The notes: generated by a model from the sequence alone, not told the origin. Counted from the first letter of the stretch, positions 31,578 to 55,407 are shown. The stretch: DNA of 64,000 nt from Eledone cirrhosa (GCA_964016885.1 OZ024757.1:27117454-27181453); one strand, 5' to 3'. Program-made: numbers and translations.

Positions 31578-32420
31578 ATGTTTACGTACAAGAGGACGCA
31601 TGTGTGCGAAACACGTTTATATAGCTTGATATGTATGTCTATAAAAAGGAAAGGTTTCTTCCTGTATAGAGAAGATTGTAAAACATATTTTTGTCTCAAG
31701 AATATCTGCGAGTGTTTAGATTGTATTTCAAAAAGCCTTATATACACTTATCTACAGAATAAGGTTTATAGAGAGATGACAGAATGTATTTGTATGCGTG
31801 TAGATATATTTCTGAGCATGTGGGTTAGTTTAGAAGAGGTAACTGTGTACCTTTGCGCGTGTGTACATATATATAGACAGAAAGCGGTCTAGTTACGATG
31901 CCTAAGGTTTAGTTTAGAAGAAAATGTATATAGTGAAGAACGTTTATATATAATGAGATGGCTTAGAAAGTATCTATATAGAGAGATGTATGTAATGTCT
32001 AAATGACTTAGTAAGTGTGTATATTTTTTTAGTTTAAAAGAAAGCATGAGGGTTATTGAAAGTGTGTATATAATAAAATGTATAGAGAGAAGGTTTAGAT
32101 ACTATACAGCAAAGAAAACATTACATCCCTCTTTACACGAAGAAAACAATATCCAGAGTGATTTTCTTTCAAAACCAGAAGACAACCGAAAAGAAAAGAG
32201 AAGAGTTTCATAAAGGGGAAGTGACTCTAAATTAAAGGGAGGTAATTCTAATCAAATTTACTAACGAGGTACTAACTTCGCGAGGTCCGGGACGCAGGCC
32301 AGACAAGTAGCCAGCCTGCGAAATAGTCCCAGCTGCATAAGCCACGAAGACCTTGTAACAATTCGAACTTCAGACACATAGAATGGTCACGCCGTACATA
32401 AGTAGACGACGAAGTCGGGA
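31578..32420 (+). repeat. direct-repeat segment, copy A
   Basis: CGTTTATATAGCTTGATATG, TTCCTGTATAGAGAAGATTG and GGTCACGCCGTACATAAGTA recur in the same order at 34243-34745. The last 130 bp are the SINE-like piece also seen at 19880. Confidence 0.75.
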
Positions 32421-32447
32421 CCGCTATATATATATATAGAGAGAGAG

Positions 32448-32513
32448 AGAAACGGAACGAAAGCGAGATAACACGACATATTCCGAGTGTTACCTCACTG
32501 TCATTCCGTTTCT
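32448..32513. repeat. 66-bp hairpin element, copy 1
   Basis: AGAAACGGAACGAAAGCGAG is paired with the reverse of CTCACTGTCATTCCGTTTCT around a short loop. The flanks are (TA)n and GA-rich. Copy 2 is at 33545-33610. Confidence 0.8.
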
Positions 32514-32719
32514 ATATATATATAAATATAACAGGGTATATAGCCATTGAAGAAGAACTAGTATTTTGTAGATATATTCGAATAGAAGGGGGTCGACTTG
32601 TGAATATTTTCACCAACATCAAATTCTACGTAAATAAGGTTTCTCAGACACATGATAGGCAGGAGGGTTCCCTTATATTTGAGTATATTAACCGAGAAAC
32701 TCCTAGTATTTTGTACATC

Positions 32720-33010
32720 TATTCTTCTTGCTCAACTGGGCCAGCGATCTCAAAGCATCGTCATGGGTAGAGCCGACCAGCTCCTTTGCATCCTCCGGAG
32801 ATCTTCCATGATGTTATCCAGCCGTGTGGGGCCTGCAGCCACTGCGTCAAACAAGAGTAAGGGCCTGGTAGGATGATCTGGCGGAAAACATGTCCGTACC
32901 AGTGCATGAGGTGGGCTGATATGCACGCAGCACTTTGAAGCTGTCAATCCTCTTTGTGAGGGGCCACGTTTCTACTCAATATAGGAGTATGGAGAGGACA
33001 GAGCGGAGAC
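32720..33010 (-). pseudogene. LINE RT C-terminal remnant
   Basis: The minus strand contains AHLMHWYGHVFRQI, a version of the MRWFGHVLR motif, in a frame-broken context. It lies between the two 66-bp hairpins. Confidence 0.55.
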
Positions 33011-33239
33011 TTCAAGTTTTCTCTACTTATTGCTATCAAAGTGGATTAGCCACCCACAGGAGTGACCCTCACAAATTAGAATAACTGTTTCTATCCATCT
33101 CCCTCACTATCTTCTGGGGTAACGCTGGTGGGGAGTGTTCTCTCACATTGTACAGGCTTGTATCACTGGGGCAGTGGTGATATATACCACATTCCGTTTC
33201 TATATATATCTTGGTTGTTCATCGTAAACGATGATGACA

Positions 33240-33540
33240 TCTTTTTTATTTTAGTTCCCGTCTGCCGTGGGCACGAAGGTGGCTGTGGAGGCCGATCCTC
33301 GACTTGCAGGTCCGGGGAAGAAACCCGAGTCGCTTGGGGCAGCTGTTGATGCATTTCTCCTTTCACGGGCCTCAGTGACTTCTGCCCGTCTTTTCTCTTC
33401 AAAAGGGTCTTCGGCGCATGGGACTCGAGTTAATTTGGGGTGATTCCAGTGTTGTTGATACTGGACTTCACACAGTCTGTGAACCTCTTAGAGGCCTGCT
33501 CCGCTTTCGTTTCTCCGAACCGAGTTCCCCATACATCAAA
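33240..33540 (-). pseudogene. LINE C-terminus with degraded C2H2 zinc finger
   Basis: The minus strand reads MYGELGSEKRKRSRPL, then a basic EKRRAEVTEARERRNAST region. In the next frame RTCKSRIGLHSHLRAHG gives the CxxC..H-x3-H-type finger that ends many Jockey/L1-like mollusc ORFs. At least two frame breaks. GC content is higher than in its surroundings. Confidence 0.7.
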
Positions 33541-33544
33541 ATAT

Positions 33545-33610
33545 AGAAACGGAAAGAAAGCGAGATAACGCGATATATTCCGAGTGTTACCTCTCTCTCA
33601 TTCCGTTTCT
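33545..33610. repeat. 66-bp hairpin element, copy 2
   Basis: AGAAACGGAAAGAAAGCGAG with CTCTCTCTCATTCCGTTTCT. The same length as copy 1, 1.1 kb away in direct orientation. A lone half (CATTCCGTTTCTATATATAT) lies at 33190. Confidence 0.8.
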
Positions 33611-33709
33611 ACATATATATTAATTTCGAAACTACTAGTATTTTGTACATATATACAGAACAATTAATATGTAAGTAAATATACTTACTTCAAGATGGTA
33701 ACATATATG

Positions 33710-33848
33710 TTAACCCTTTAGCATTCAAACCGGCTACTCATACTGATGTTAATGTATTGTTCTCATAGATTCCATACTATGGGAGGTAAAGATTTTACCA
33801 TGAAAATACAATAGTATATATAGAGCAATGCAAATGCTAAAGGGTTAA
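33710..33848. mobile_element. MITE with perfect 16-bp TIRs (TTAA ends)
   Basis: TTAACCCTTTAGCATT at the left and its exact reverse complement AATGCTAAAGGGTTAA at the right, 139 bp in total. Longer relatives are at 40675-40878 and 43425-43615. Confidence 0.85.
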
Positions 33849-33849
33849 T

Positions 33850-34240
33850 ATATTGTCTGCTCAATAAGAAATCCGTTACATTTGAAGGTTTTAGGTATCT
33901 CAACACCTCAAAAAAAGACATGAGTACTAGAATTAACTTAACCTGAACAGTTGTAAACAAAATGGATGAGCAGGGACTCCTACTGGTTGGTGTTAAGGTA
34001 TGCAGAAAAGGTTTTCATGATGATTTCCTTTGAATGAAACACTTCGAGTCCTGTAGAAGCCATTTCTATATAAAATTTGTTATATATACTCTACCAATGC
34101 TTTGAGTACCTTAATTACTCTGGTTACCCCCCGATTGAACCTGGGACCCATATATATATATAGGGTGTTTCAAAACGAATAATCTGATTTCAAAAGGCTA
34201 CACACACATATGTATATATATATTTTAATTTATTTCTATT
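33850..34240. other. intergenic; AGGGTGTTTCAAAACG mariner-like end near 34160
   Basis: TATAGGGTGTTTCAAAACGA next to TATATA resembles a lone mariner TIR. No partner was found. The rest is unassigned. Confidence 0.4.
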
Positions 34241-34242
34241 TA

Positions 34243-34760
34243 CACGTTTATATAGCTTGATATGCATGTCTTTAAAAAAAAAAGTTTTCTTCCTGTATAG
34301 AGAAGATTGTAAAACGTAAGAAATATGGCTGATCTACAGAATAAGGTGAACAGAGAGATAACAGAATGTATCTATGAGAGAAGCTTGAGTTATATTTCTT
34401 AGAATGTATGCATAGTGTCAAGATGGTTTAGTCTACTTTAGTTTCTTAGAAGAGTTAACAATGTATCTTTATGTGTGTGTACATATATGGAGAGAAAACA
34501 GTTTAGTTATGATGTCTCGTTTTTTTTATTTTAAATGGAGCTGAGGTTTATTTTATTAGAAGAAAATCTGTGTCTCTAAAATTCTCCCTGTATATATATG
34601 ATGATGTTAGCAATGTTTAGAATGAATTTACAACCAACAAAGCCACGCACAATGATTCGATCTTCAGATATATAAAATGGTCACGCCATACATAAGTAGG
34701 CGATGAAATCCAAACCGCTATGCGAAGCAGCAATACTACTAAGTAAATTAGTCATACTTA
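34243..34760 (+). repeat. direct-repeat segment, copy B
   Basis: Shorter copy of 31578-32420, ending in the same SINE-like piece (GGTCACGCCATACATAAGTA). Confidence 0.75.
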
Positions 34761-34769
34761 TAATTAAAA

Positions 34770-35110
34770 TTTTAATATATATATATACAGAACAATTAAT
34801 ATGTAAGTAAATATATTACTATCGATTTCCTTGTTAAGTGTCCCCGAGTACAAGGCTTTCCTTGGATAGGATGCCAGTCTATCACAGGATTAACTCCCTA
34901 GCTAAAGAGTGTACCGGAGCAACGTGAAATAATGTGTTGTTCTTTTAAAGGACACTTGGTGTATCTAGCCCAGTTCCTCTCCAGGCTTGAATATATCAGA
35001 TTTCTTCCAGAGAAATAATCGTCCCCAGTACTAGACTGGTACTTTTTTTTTTTATCGACCTCAAATAGATGAAAGACAAAGCTGAACTGAGATAGAGCTG
35101 GATTGAAGAC
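34770..35110 (-). repeat. SINE fragments
   Basis: 34905-34985 carries CAACGTGAAATAATGTGTTG-type SINE tail. 35025-35105 carries the reversed ACTGGTACTTT..ATCGACCTC core of the GGCAGTGGATTGGC family. Confidence 0.5.
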
Positions 35111-35269
35111 TGCAAAGATCCTACAAGCAAACCATGCCTTTAAACTGTTTCTTTCACCCTATGACCCCTTAGTGGCTTGGCAGGCCATAGATCCTATGAG
35201 GAATATATGCCCTTGAAATGAGGAGATAGCAATGAACAGTTCACCTGTGTGTTCTTGCTATTGAAAAGT

Positions 35270-35690
35270 GATTAAGGGAGGCACTTGCCTCTCCTACCAA
35301 ATATTCTTATGCCCTGTCTGTAGTCAGCAGGAGATTCACAATTAATGGACAACCACACACAAATATGTTTATAAAAACTCTGCTTAGCCTCGGCCTTAAA
35401 GTTCTTTTGAAGCACACATTCTGGGCAAAATGTTTTCCAGGCAGAGTTCATAGTCTTGGAAGACACTTACACTAAGGCTTTGACTATGAGGCTTATGCAA
35501 TTTAAAATGTTGAAGTGGTTCTTTCAGAAGCCTCTTATGGTTAAGTGAGTGTCAGTGGTCACTTCAAAGCACGTGTGAAACATTGCCTTCATCTAAAATT
35601 TCTTAACATTTGAAATGACTTGCTGGTTCATGAGCTGAACTATTTTGAAAGTTCCTATCAAACAATTTAAAACCTCCTTTAAATGTACAG
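35270..35690 (-). pseudogene. Tigger/jerky (pogo-type) transposase remnant
   Basis: The minus strand reads QLMNQQVISNVKKF, stop, MKAMFHTCFEV..IRGF, stop, KNHFNILNCISLIVKALV, stop, VSSKTMNSAWKTFCPECVLQ. The order QPxDQxVI, then a helical region, then TLNACWKKLWPE-type motif is that of CENP-B/JRK DDE transposases. The usual Asp of QPxDQ is Asn here, and three in-frame stops are present, so it is dead. Confidence 0.75.
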
Positions 35691-35759
35691 AGGGCTCCAT
35701 GGAAGTAATCAATAGTTTCTGTTGCCTAGGTGAGCAAATTAGAGGTTTGAAAATTTAAA

Positions 35760-36540
35760 TACACATGAAAAATAAATGCACAAACACACACACATATGTA
35801 TATATATATATATTGTGAATGAATAATAAAGAAGTCAGATATGTGTAAAATTAGATTCATATACTTTATTTTGATACAGTAGTATTGCGACATCCAGACT
35901 ACGTGTCTTGCATTCGAATTGGAAGGATGTATGCTGCACTGGCTGCTGGGAAGTTTCCTTCAAGCCGGCCATTTGTTGCCAGCATGGTGGTACCAGACCA
36001 CACCACATGAGTGATCATGTTTTATTTCATTTTTTTTTCTGTGATATTCTTTATACTAGTCTATTATTAAAGGTCGTTTGTGGGGATTTTCATGTTCACT
36101 TATTCATAATTGAGTTATCTAATGAAGGATGACAAATGTGACATGACGAAGAATGAAACCTATCCAGAATTAAAGTTTAAAATATTCATTTTATTAAGGC
36201 TAAAATGAATATACATATGTCATGAAGGATGACATTATGAAGATTTAAAAATCTGATGAAGACTGAACCCTATTTAGAATCACTACCATCTTTATGTATT
36301 GAGGCAAATACTTAAACATAGTTAAAATATCATATTTAAAGAGCCTTTCCTTATTGGTTGACAAAATTTGGCCACCATTGGGTTGCTAATTTCAGTGGTC
36401 AAATACAGTGGCCATAAATGTGTGTATATGAAATATAGTTACACACAAAAGATTGTGTGATTTATAAAGACATGTCCACACATTGTATAACATTCTGAGT
36501 ACTTCATATGTTCAACTGAACAAGTACACCCTTGGATTTA
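35760..36540. other. intergenic with ATGAAGGATGACA direct repeats
   Basis: CTAATGAAGGATGACAAATG and CATGAAGGATGACATTATG recur 110 bp apart around 36121-36240. It may be an old mobile element, but no family was recognised. Confidence 0.4.
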
Positions 36541-36545
36541 CTAAG

Positions 36546-36549
<4 letters not shown>

Positions 36550-36577
<28 letters not shown>

Positions 36578-37180
36578 CTGTATTTGGTTGATAGCTGAGT
36601 AAACATCGAAACTCCAGAGTAAGACTTACTATTGTGCCTTCATAAAGTATATATATATCAGACCTGTCAGCTCTCCCTGTCCTAAGGGGAGAGCTCCCAC
36701 CAACTTTGGAGTGGATGAGAGATGTCTTCTCTTATGAAAATGGGCATAGCTTTCATTGTGTAAAATCTCGCACTTTTTTTTGTGGTTTCAGTTTTTAGAG
36801 GTTGGAAGGTTTGTGTATGTGTGTATAAATATATATATACATATATAAATGTATATATATATATATATGTGTATACAAATACACCACTTCGTAAATCTAA
36901 CTGTTTACTTTATATATATATAGAGAGAGAGACAGAGTAAACAGTTTGTATACACATATTTATATGTGTATATAAAATATAGACATTAATATAAACAGGT
37001 ATATAATTTTTGAAATTGACGGTTTAATGCATTAACTTTTACATACATTCCTGCTGTAGCAGAATTTTCTTAACATGGCTGTTATTTCAATTACAATTGT
37101 TGTTATATCTACTCCTTTCAATGATGCCTACATTTCTAATACTTCATGTAAACCTCACAAGCAGCCAGTATATAACATCA
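36550..37180. repeat. microsatellite-rich intergenic DNA
   Basis: TA/TG runs at 36550-36580, 36830-36870 and 36910-36960. CTGTATTTGGTTGATAGCTG at 36580-36640 is shared with 59565-59680. Confidence 0.6.
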
Positions 37181-37182
37181 TT

Positions 37183-37342
37183 ATTAAGGCAGTGGATTGA
37201 CAGTATCAGTAGAGGTTCGAACGACATGCAGTGCAGCATAGAGTTACGGCCTATCATGCTTACGGGGTCAATAAAATAAAGTACCAGTAATATATTGGGA
37301 TAATTCCTGGCCTTGAGCCGAAAGTAGAAACAATCATTATTA
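37183..37342 (+). repeat. tRNA-derived SINE, GGCAGTGGATTGGC family
   Basis: GGCAGTGGATTGACAGTATC, GGGGTCAATAAAATAAAGTA and CTGGCCTTGAGCCGAAAGTA, with an internal deletion. Confidence 0.8.
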
Positions 37343-37866
37343 TTCACTCACAAATACATCTAAGTATCCACCATATTAAGTGCAAAAACAAATTTTGTTA
37401 GAAACAATTATTATTATATATATATAACATAACTGCAACATAATCTATATAAATGTTGAACACAAGAGGCCATGTTCTGTGTAATATTGGGAAACAATTT
37501 AACAAAATATTTTAATTTGTTTTTCAACAACTGAAAGGAAGAACTGTGGAGTGAGAATAAAGACAATAAAATTATGAAAACTCATTTAATATAATAGTAT
37601 TTGTGTGAAGGAAAACATACATTGGCGTTTTATATATTTATGAATACATACACACATATATATAGATTGGTAGTTACCAGTTTACACTAGTATGACCAAG
37701 TTCAGCTCAGCTCAGTACTTGATACTTGGGAAAGAAGAATGTATGTATTGTAAATAGATAATGCCCGATGGCTGAGCTCCTGCTACTTCAATGGCAACAC
37801 ATTGTCGGACATTAAGTATTTTTAATATATATATATATACATACATACACATATATAGTACATATG

Positions 37867-37915
<49 letters not shown>

Positions 37916-38246
37916 CAAACTGAAAAGGAAAATCATTTATAATTAATACACAGGATATCTTTGGCATAATTTAAACTGTGTTTATTTATATATATATATA
38001 TATATAAACATGCATCAATCTCCAGAAAGTATCCAGTAATCTTCATTGAGCTGTTAAAGGGAGCTACACAATAATATTTCTTTTGCCTTGACAAATAAAC
38101 TGAAAATATATCAAACCATGTTCATATTCTTCTCCTTTTGCCTCAGGTAATGTTAAAGAAGTAATTGGGAGTGTGTATGCGTGTATTATGTATGTATATA
38201 TATATATATATATATATACATACATATATATACATATATATATATG

Positions 38247-38279
<33 letters not shown>

Positions 38280-38400
38280 GCATATGTGTGTATGTATATA
38301 CATACATGAATGTATATATATATATATATATTTACATACTCTAAATAACGACCATTTCATAATATACTGAGTAAAATCATGGGTTTTAAAATTAAAAAAA
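37343..38400. repeat. (TA)n tracts in unassigned intergenic DNA
   Basis: TA or TA/CA runs at 37825-37915, 37985-38008 and 38190-38335. The rest is AT-rich without identity. Confidence 0.75.
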
Positions 38401-39010
38401 GTCTTTTTTTCTGTGAAAAATACCTATAAAAACTTCATTCTAAATTTTGTAACATTCAATTGTAAGCAATCTGCAAGTCATTGAAAATATTCAGCAGAAA
38501 TGGCATCAAAATAGACCTAAATTTGTCCCAACATTTATATAGCCTGCTTTCTTTTTTTTTTTTTTTTTTACAAACCCCTCTTTTTTTTAAAATTTATTTT
38601 CTAAAATTTTGCTTAAAAAGATAACTTTATATAATTTTTCTTTCTGTCCATAATTATATTAAAATATTTCTTCTCTTTACAAACAGTTGCTTTGAACCCT
38701 TCCCTCCCACAACATTGCTGCAAGCAAGGTTAATACTTGGTTGGTTCCAGAGGAAATAAATGGTAAATATATAGATACATACAAATGTATATATATATAT
38801 ATATTTACACACACATACGTATATATTTCTACACACAAACATATATATGTATATCTATATACATATATTGTGATTTGCGTGAAGCTACTCTTGGTATTGT
38901 GATTTCGTCAAATTAATGTATGTATATATATGTATATTTATATGTATATATGCATATATTCATTTATATATGTATATATTCATATATACATGTATATATT
39001 CTTATATGTA
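38400..39010. other. AT-rich intergenic DNA with T-runs and (TA)n
   Basis: Poly-T at 38551-38570 and 38580-38590, then TA/TG runs 38785-39010. No gene was recognised. Confidence 0.6.
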
Positions 39011-39115
39011 TATGTTGATTTAGTTGCCAATGACCCGACCATGTAACAGGTTGTACTGGGTTACATGATACCAGTAGCACTAACGAGCGACCTGACATAT
39101 ATATATATATATATA
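39011..39115 (-). repeat. dispersed repeat GTAACCCAGTACAACCTG (copy 2)
   Basis: CATGTAACAGGTTGTACTGG and GCACTAACGAGCGACCTGAC are the reverse of 12962-13030. Confidence 0.7.
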
Positions 39116-40120
39116 TTTTTATTTTCAGAAACACAGTAACATCATGAGAGGAAACACAGAAACCATTGGAGTAAAATAAAAAAAAAAGAAGCTGCTCTCT
39201 CAAGTTGTTATACTTTGTCTTCTTCTCTCACTCTGTTTCTTTCTTTCATCCATTGTCTCCTTGTTAAACAATGCCTGACATCTTTCTGTGACAGTCTTGC
39301 GTCAGTTGTTGCTCCCAAGTCTTGGTGAAAGTTGAAAGGAATGTTAACCCTTCTGATACCAACCCCTAATTCTACAATTCAATGCTGTTTCTTATCATAT
39401 ATTTATATTTATCAAAAAACGTTCCATAATAATTGTATACAAGAAACTTTAAGTTAAGCTCCAACCACCAGGTAAATATTCAGAAAAATAATTAAATTAC
39501 TAAATCTTTTGAAATTCTTGATTATTTTCAAAATTATCTGAGTACCATAGGCAGTGTCTTTCATCGGAAATATGGTAACAAAATGGTTAAAATATTTATG
39601 TTTATCTAAATAAACCTTCCCCTATAATTTCTTGCAATAACCAAACATTAGATATATATCCTAAGAATATCAGTTATGTTACTAAATCCCTCCAGCTTCT
39701 TCATTATTTGAAAAAATAATGTCTTTCATTAGAAATAATCCAGCAATGCAGTAGTACAAGATAATTAACAGACCCATTAAAAAAGTCAATGTACAATTTA
39801 CTTTTGTAAATAGGTACTATGGTAATGTACAATTCACTATTATAGATAGGTTCTATGGTAAGGTACCATCCACTGTAAATATGTACTATGGCACAATGTG
39901 GTTCTCTGTTGTAATAGGTACTATGGTAAGGTATGGTTCACTTACCATAGTCTTTACTGAGGATCCACCCACTGCTGTAGTCACAGAACATCTACCACAG
40001 TCCTCATGTATATACACAAATATTATCACAGAATATTTCATATTGTAATTTACTTTTTCTTTGTCAATTCTCACCCTCCACCTCGTATCGCTCTGATCGA
40101 TCGACAAGATCCCAGACCTC
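39116..40120. repeat. intergenic; GGTACTATGGTAAGGTA repeats at 39810-39950
   Basis: Three to four degenerate copies of GGTACTATGGTAATGTACAA-like sequence. The remainder shows nothing recognisable. Confidence 0.5.
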
Positions 40121-40322
40121 ATCAAATCGAACCAAGAAAACTTTTGTTTCCATTGATCTTTCCATTGCTAATACTATCTATCGGTCGCAAATCCAGGCAG
40201 AAGGAGCAACGTGAAAAAAAGTGTCTTGTTCAAGGACACAATGCATCACCTGGTCTGAGAATTAAACTTACAGCCTCACGATTGTGAATCCAACTCTCTA
40301 ACTACTAAGCCACGCTCCTTCA
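40120..40322 (-). repeat. tRNA-derived SINE, GTGGCTTAGTGGTTAGAG family, near full length
   Basis: Reversed head AACTACTAAGCCACGCTCCT, reversed B-box region TGAGAATTAAACTTACAGCC and tail ACTATCTATCGGTCGCAAAT. Confidence 0.8.
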
Positions 40323-40574
40323 CTATAATACCTCCCACTCTTATACAATCCTCACCTCCTACTATATAAACCCCCACCACAATATCCTCCTCGTCATCAC
40401 TCATGTTTTGTTGTTGTGGCACAAAGAAGTTTTTGTAAATTACTCACTTTCCTATCCTACCACCACATCCTCCCCCTATGCCATCATATCCACCTCTTCA
40501 CCAGTCATGTATTCTTGATATACTACAGTGTATTTTCATTAATTATTCCCCCTCTCGTTTTCGTTAATCCAATT

Positions 40575-40625
40575 TTGTTTTATCGACCCCGTAAGGATGA
40601 AAGACAAAGCTAACCTTGGCAGTTG
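40575..40625 (-). repeat. SINE core fragment
   Basis: TTTTATCGACCCCGTAAGGA followed by GAAAGACAAAGC from the GGCAGTGGATTGGC family. Confidence 0.7.
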
Positions 40626-40674
40626 ACTATGGCGGGATTTCAACTTACAACATGAAGATTTGGAAAAATTTCCG

Positions 40675-40878
40675 TAACTCTTTAGCATTTAAACTGGCCA
40701 TATCAGGCGAGAATTCTCTCACCTCTTTCTGTTCTAACTGGCGGCTCATACTGATGTTAAGGTATTGTTCTCAAAATAAACAATATCAAAATCTCATAGA
40801 TTCAATATTATGTGAGGTAAAGCCTTTACTATGAAAATATAATAGTAACTTTAGAGTAATGTAACCGCTAAAGAATTA
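40675..40878 (+). mobile_element. TTAA-type MITE family, longer copy
   Basis: CTCTTTAGCATTTAAACTGG, the internal CTCATACTGATGTTAAGGTA and the end TAACCGCTAAAGAATTAG align with 33710-33848 plus about 65 extra bases. Confidence 0.75.
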
Positions 40879-40927
40879 GGGTTAGGTAAGGCATTTTTTT
40901 CCAACACTAACAATTCTGCCAACCCAA

Positions 40928-40929
<2 letters not shown>

Positions 40930-41023
<94 letters not shown>

Positions 41024-41035
41024 CATATATATGTT
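40930..41035. repeat. (TA)n microsatellite, about 100 bp
   Basis: Almost pure TA. Confidence 0.95.
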
Positions 41036-41119
41036 AATGATAATGATGAAGTTGATGAAAAAAAAAAATTTTATTTACAGCTCACCCATATGTAGGTTTA
41101 GCTGACCTCCTACAAGGTT

Positions 41120-41255
41120 GCATTTTCTCATAGGGTTCTCATGTGTTTCTTGGACCCTAGCCCAATCCTGAAAAGCAATGTGAAATGAAGCAACATGCTG
41201 TTTTTACCAGAAATCGAACCCATGGTCTTATGATCATAAATCAAACACCCTAACC
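41120..41255 (-). repeat. SINE-like reverse fragment
   Basis: AGCAATGTGAAATGAAGCAA and CAGAAATCGAACCCATGGTC, a reverse B-box-like word. Confidence 0.5.
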
Positions 41256-41264
41256 CTTTTTAGG

Positions 41265-41515
41265 GGAAAAAAAAAACCCAGATGAAAACCCCTCCTTCCT
41301 TCTCTCTGCATCTTTTGCTTATCTTTTCCTCCTCTTCATTCTCCTAAACCAACGTCAACAACAAAACAGAAAGAAGAAACAAAGAAATAAAAAAAACAAA
41401 ACCAACAAATTAATAAAAGAACAAAAAGAACAAAGAAAGAAGAAACAAAAACAAAAAAAAGAACAACAAAATTATCTCCAGAGTTTTGAGGTTTATAAAA
41501 AAAATTCACAAATAC
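41265..41515. other. A-rich intergenic DNA
   Basis: Many AAACAAAGAAAGAA-type runs and nothing else. Confidence 0.6.
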
Positions 41516-41519
41516 GACA

Positions 41520-41545
41520 CATTATATATATATACATATATATAC

Positions 41546-41598
<53 letters not shown>

Positions 41599-41728
41599 CA
41601 TATATACATATATACATATATATACACATATATATATATATAGATATACGCATATATATAGATATATATATACATAGATATATATTCACATATATAGCAT
41701 ATACATATGTAATAATGATAATAATAAT

Positions 41729-41785
<57 letters not shown>

Positions 41786-41800
41786 ACAGTAATAACAATA
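41520..41800. repeat. (TA)n/(TATACA)n followed by (AAT)n
   Basis: TA/CA tract to about 41700, then AATAAT repeats 41711-41785. The ORFs here are simple-repeat artefacts. Confidence 0.95.
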
Positions 41801-41929
41801 ACAATAGTGGTATGGGGGAACAATAAACCCTAAAACTCCTTCGTTATCAGATTTCATATTTCATTTCACAGTGTTCTTCAGTCTTTCAGTTCTGTATTTT
41901 TGTTGATTTGAAACTCTAAGATGCCAGTG

Positions 41930-42010
41930 ACACACAGACAGACATAGACACAGATAGACACACAGACACAGTGAGATAAACATCACAGACAGATACTACT
42001 GGTAAACAGA
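41930..42010. repeat. ACAGACAGA-type simple repeat
   Basis: Degenerate CACAGACAGACATAGACAC. A second such run lies at 42230-42315. Confidence 0.8.
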
Positions 42011-42034
42011 CAACAGCCACTATTGATAGACGTA

Positions 42035-42225
42035 ATTGATTCTACTTTTGGCACAATGCCAGCAATTACCCCAGTGCATTACTGGTACTTTATTTTATCG
42101 ACCCTGTAAGGATGAAAGGCAAAGTTAACCTGGGCGGGATTTGAACTCATAACGTAAAGGGCCATAACTCTATGCTGCAAAGCATGGCGTCTGATGCTTT
42201 ACCGATACTGCCAACCCACTACAGA
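42035..42225 (-). repeat. tRNA-derived SINE, GGCAGTGGATTGGC family
   Basis: Reverse copy from TTCTACTTTTGGCACAATGC to GATACTGCCAACCCACTAC, near full length. Confidence 0.85.
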
Positions 42226-42359
42226 TAGACATAATGACAGGCACAGACATACAACATAGATAGACAGATAGATAGACAGGCATCATAGATAGACAGACAC
42301 ACAGACAGACAGAGCTCATCACAAGAACTCAGCTACTGTTTCAGGGGAAGAAAAAAAAA

Positions 42360-42660
42360 ATAATATATATAGATATATATATATATATATATAAACAAAA
42401 CAAAACAAAACAAAACAAAACAAAACAAAACAAAAAAAAAATAAAACAACAAAACAACAGGGTGTTTCTGTGTGTGTATGTGTGTGTGTGTGTGTGAGTG
42501 TGTACACTTCTCATCGTGGTGTCATCACCATTGTCATCATCCTCATCACCATAGTAACTATGATGCTACAAAGATGCTGCATGCTGAAGAAAAATGCCAA
42601 CAGAAACAAAAAAAAAAAAAATTAAAATAAAATAAAATAAAAAAAGCCGCAGCTAGTTTT
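42360..42660. repeat. (TA)n, (CAAAA)n and (TG)n tracts
   Basis: CAAAACAAAACAAAACAAAA at 42395-42435, TG run at 42470-42505, and AAAATAAAATAAAATAAAA near 42620-42645. This is downstream of the NR5A stop codon. Confidence 0.9.
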
Positions 42661-42841
42661 CTTGTCTTTTTGTCGTAATGCACTGCAAACTTTATCTTTC
42701 CGGCATTATCTTCACAGCACCCCTATCCCACACCCCAGCCAACCCAACTCCCCATACCCCTGTAGTTCTCCCACCCTTCCCCACCAGCCCAACAAAAGAA
42801 TCTACACCGTCTGGATTAAGCCTACTAAGGCAGGCATTGTC

Positions 42842-54985
<12,144 letters not shown>

Positions 54986-54989
54986 AGTT

Positions 54990-55366
54990 ATGGAGTATCT
55001 ATAGAGACATTTCAGTCACTCCTTGTCACAGAATACTCCATGGCCACATGATGGATTTTGTGTCAAATTCCAAAATATATCATCACTCTGTTGGTTTGGT
55101 TACTTACACACTCTGTTGCACACAAGGGGAACTCATCTGTGATAGCTAGATTGTCAACTGGTCTATTGGTAGAGAAGTTTAGAGTCAAGTGAGGTAGAGG
55201 ACAGTATTGTATAGGTGTGTAAGTATGTGGCAACACACACATACTGTACAAAAGAAATTCACACAGAAGCACAGTTCACACACACAGCAAGTTGTATGAC
55301 AAGTCAGTGAGTTCTCTCAGAGCACGTATGTGTGCATGTATGTGTGTGTATATATGTGTGCATGTA

Positions 55367-55407
<41 letters not shown>

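Noticed and set aside
36233..36290. CTGATGAAGACTGAACC as another hammerhead core
   Set aside because: GAA follows without the required GAAA/helix III/NUH arrangement, and no helix I pairing was seen.
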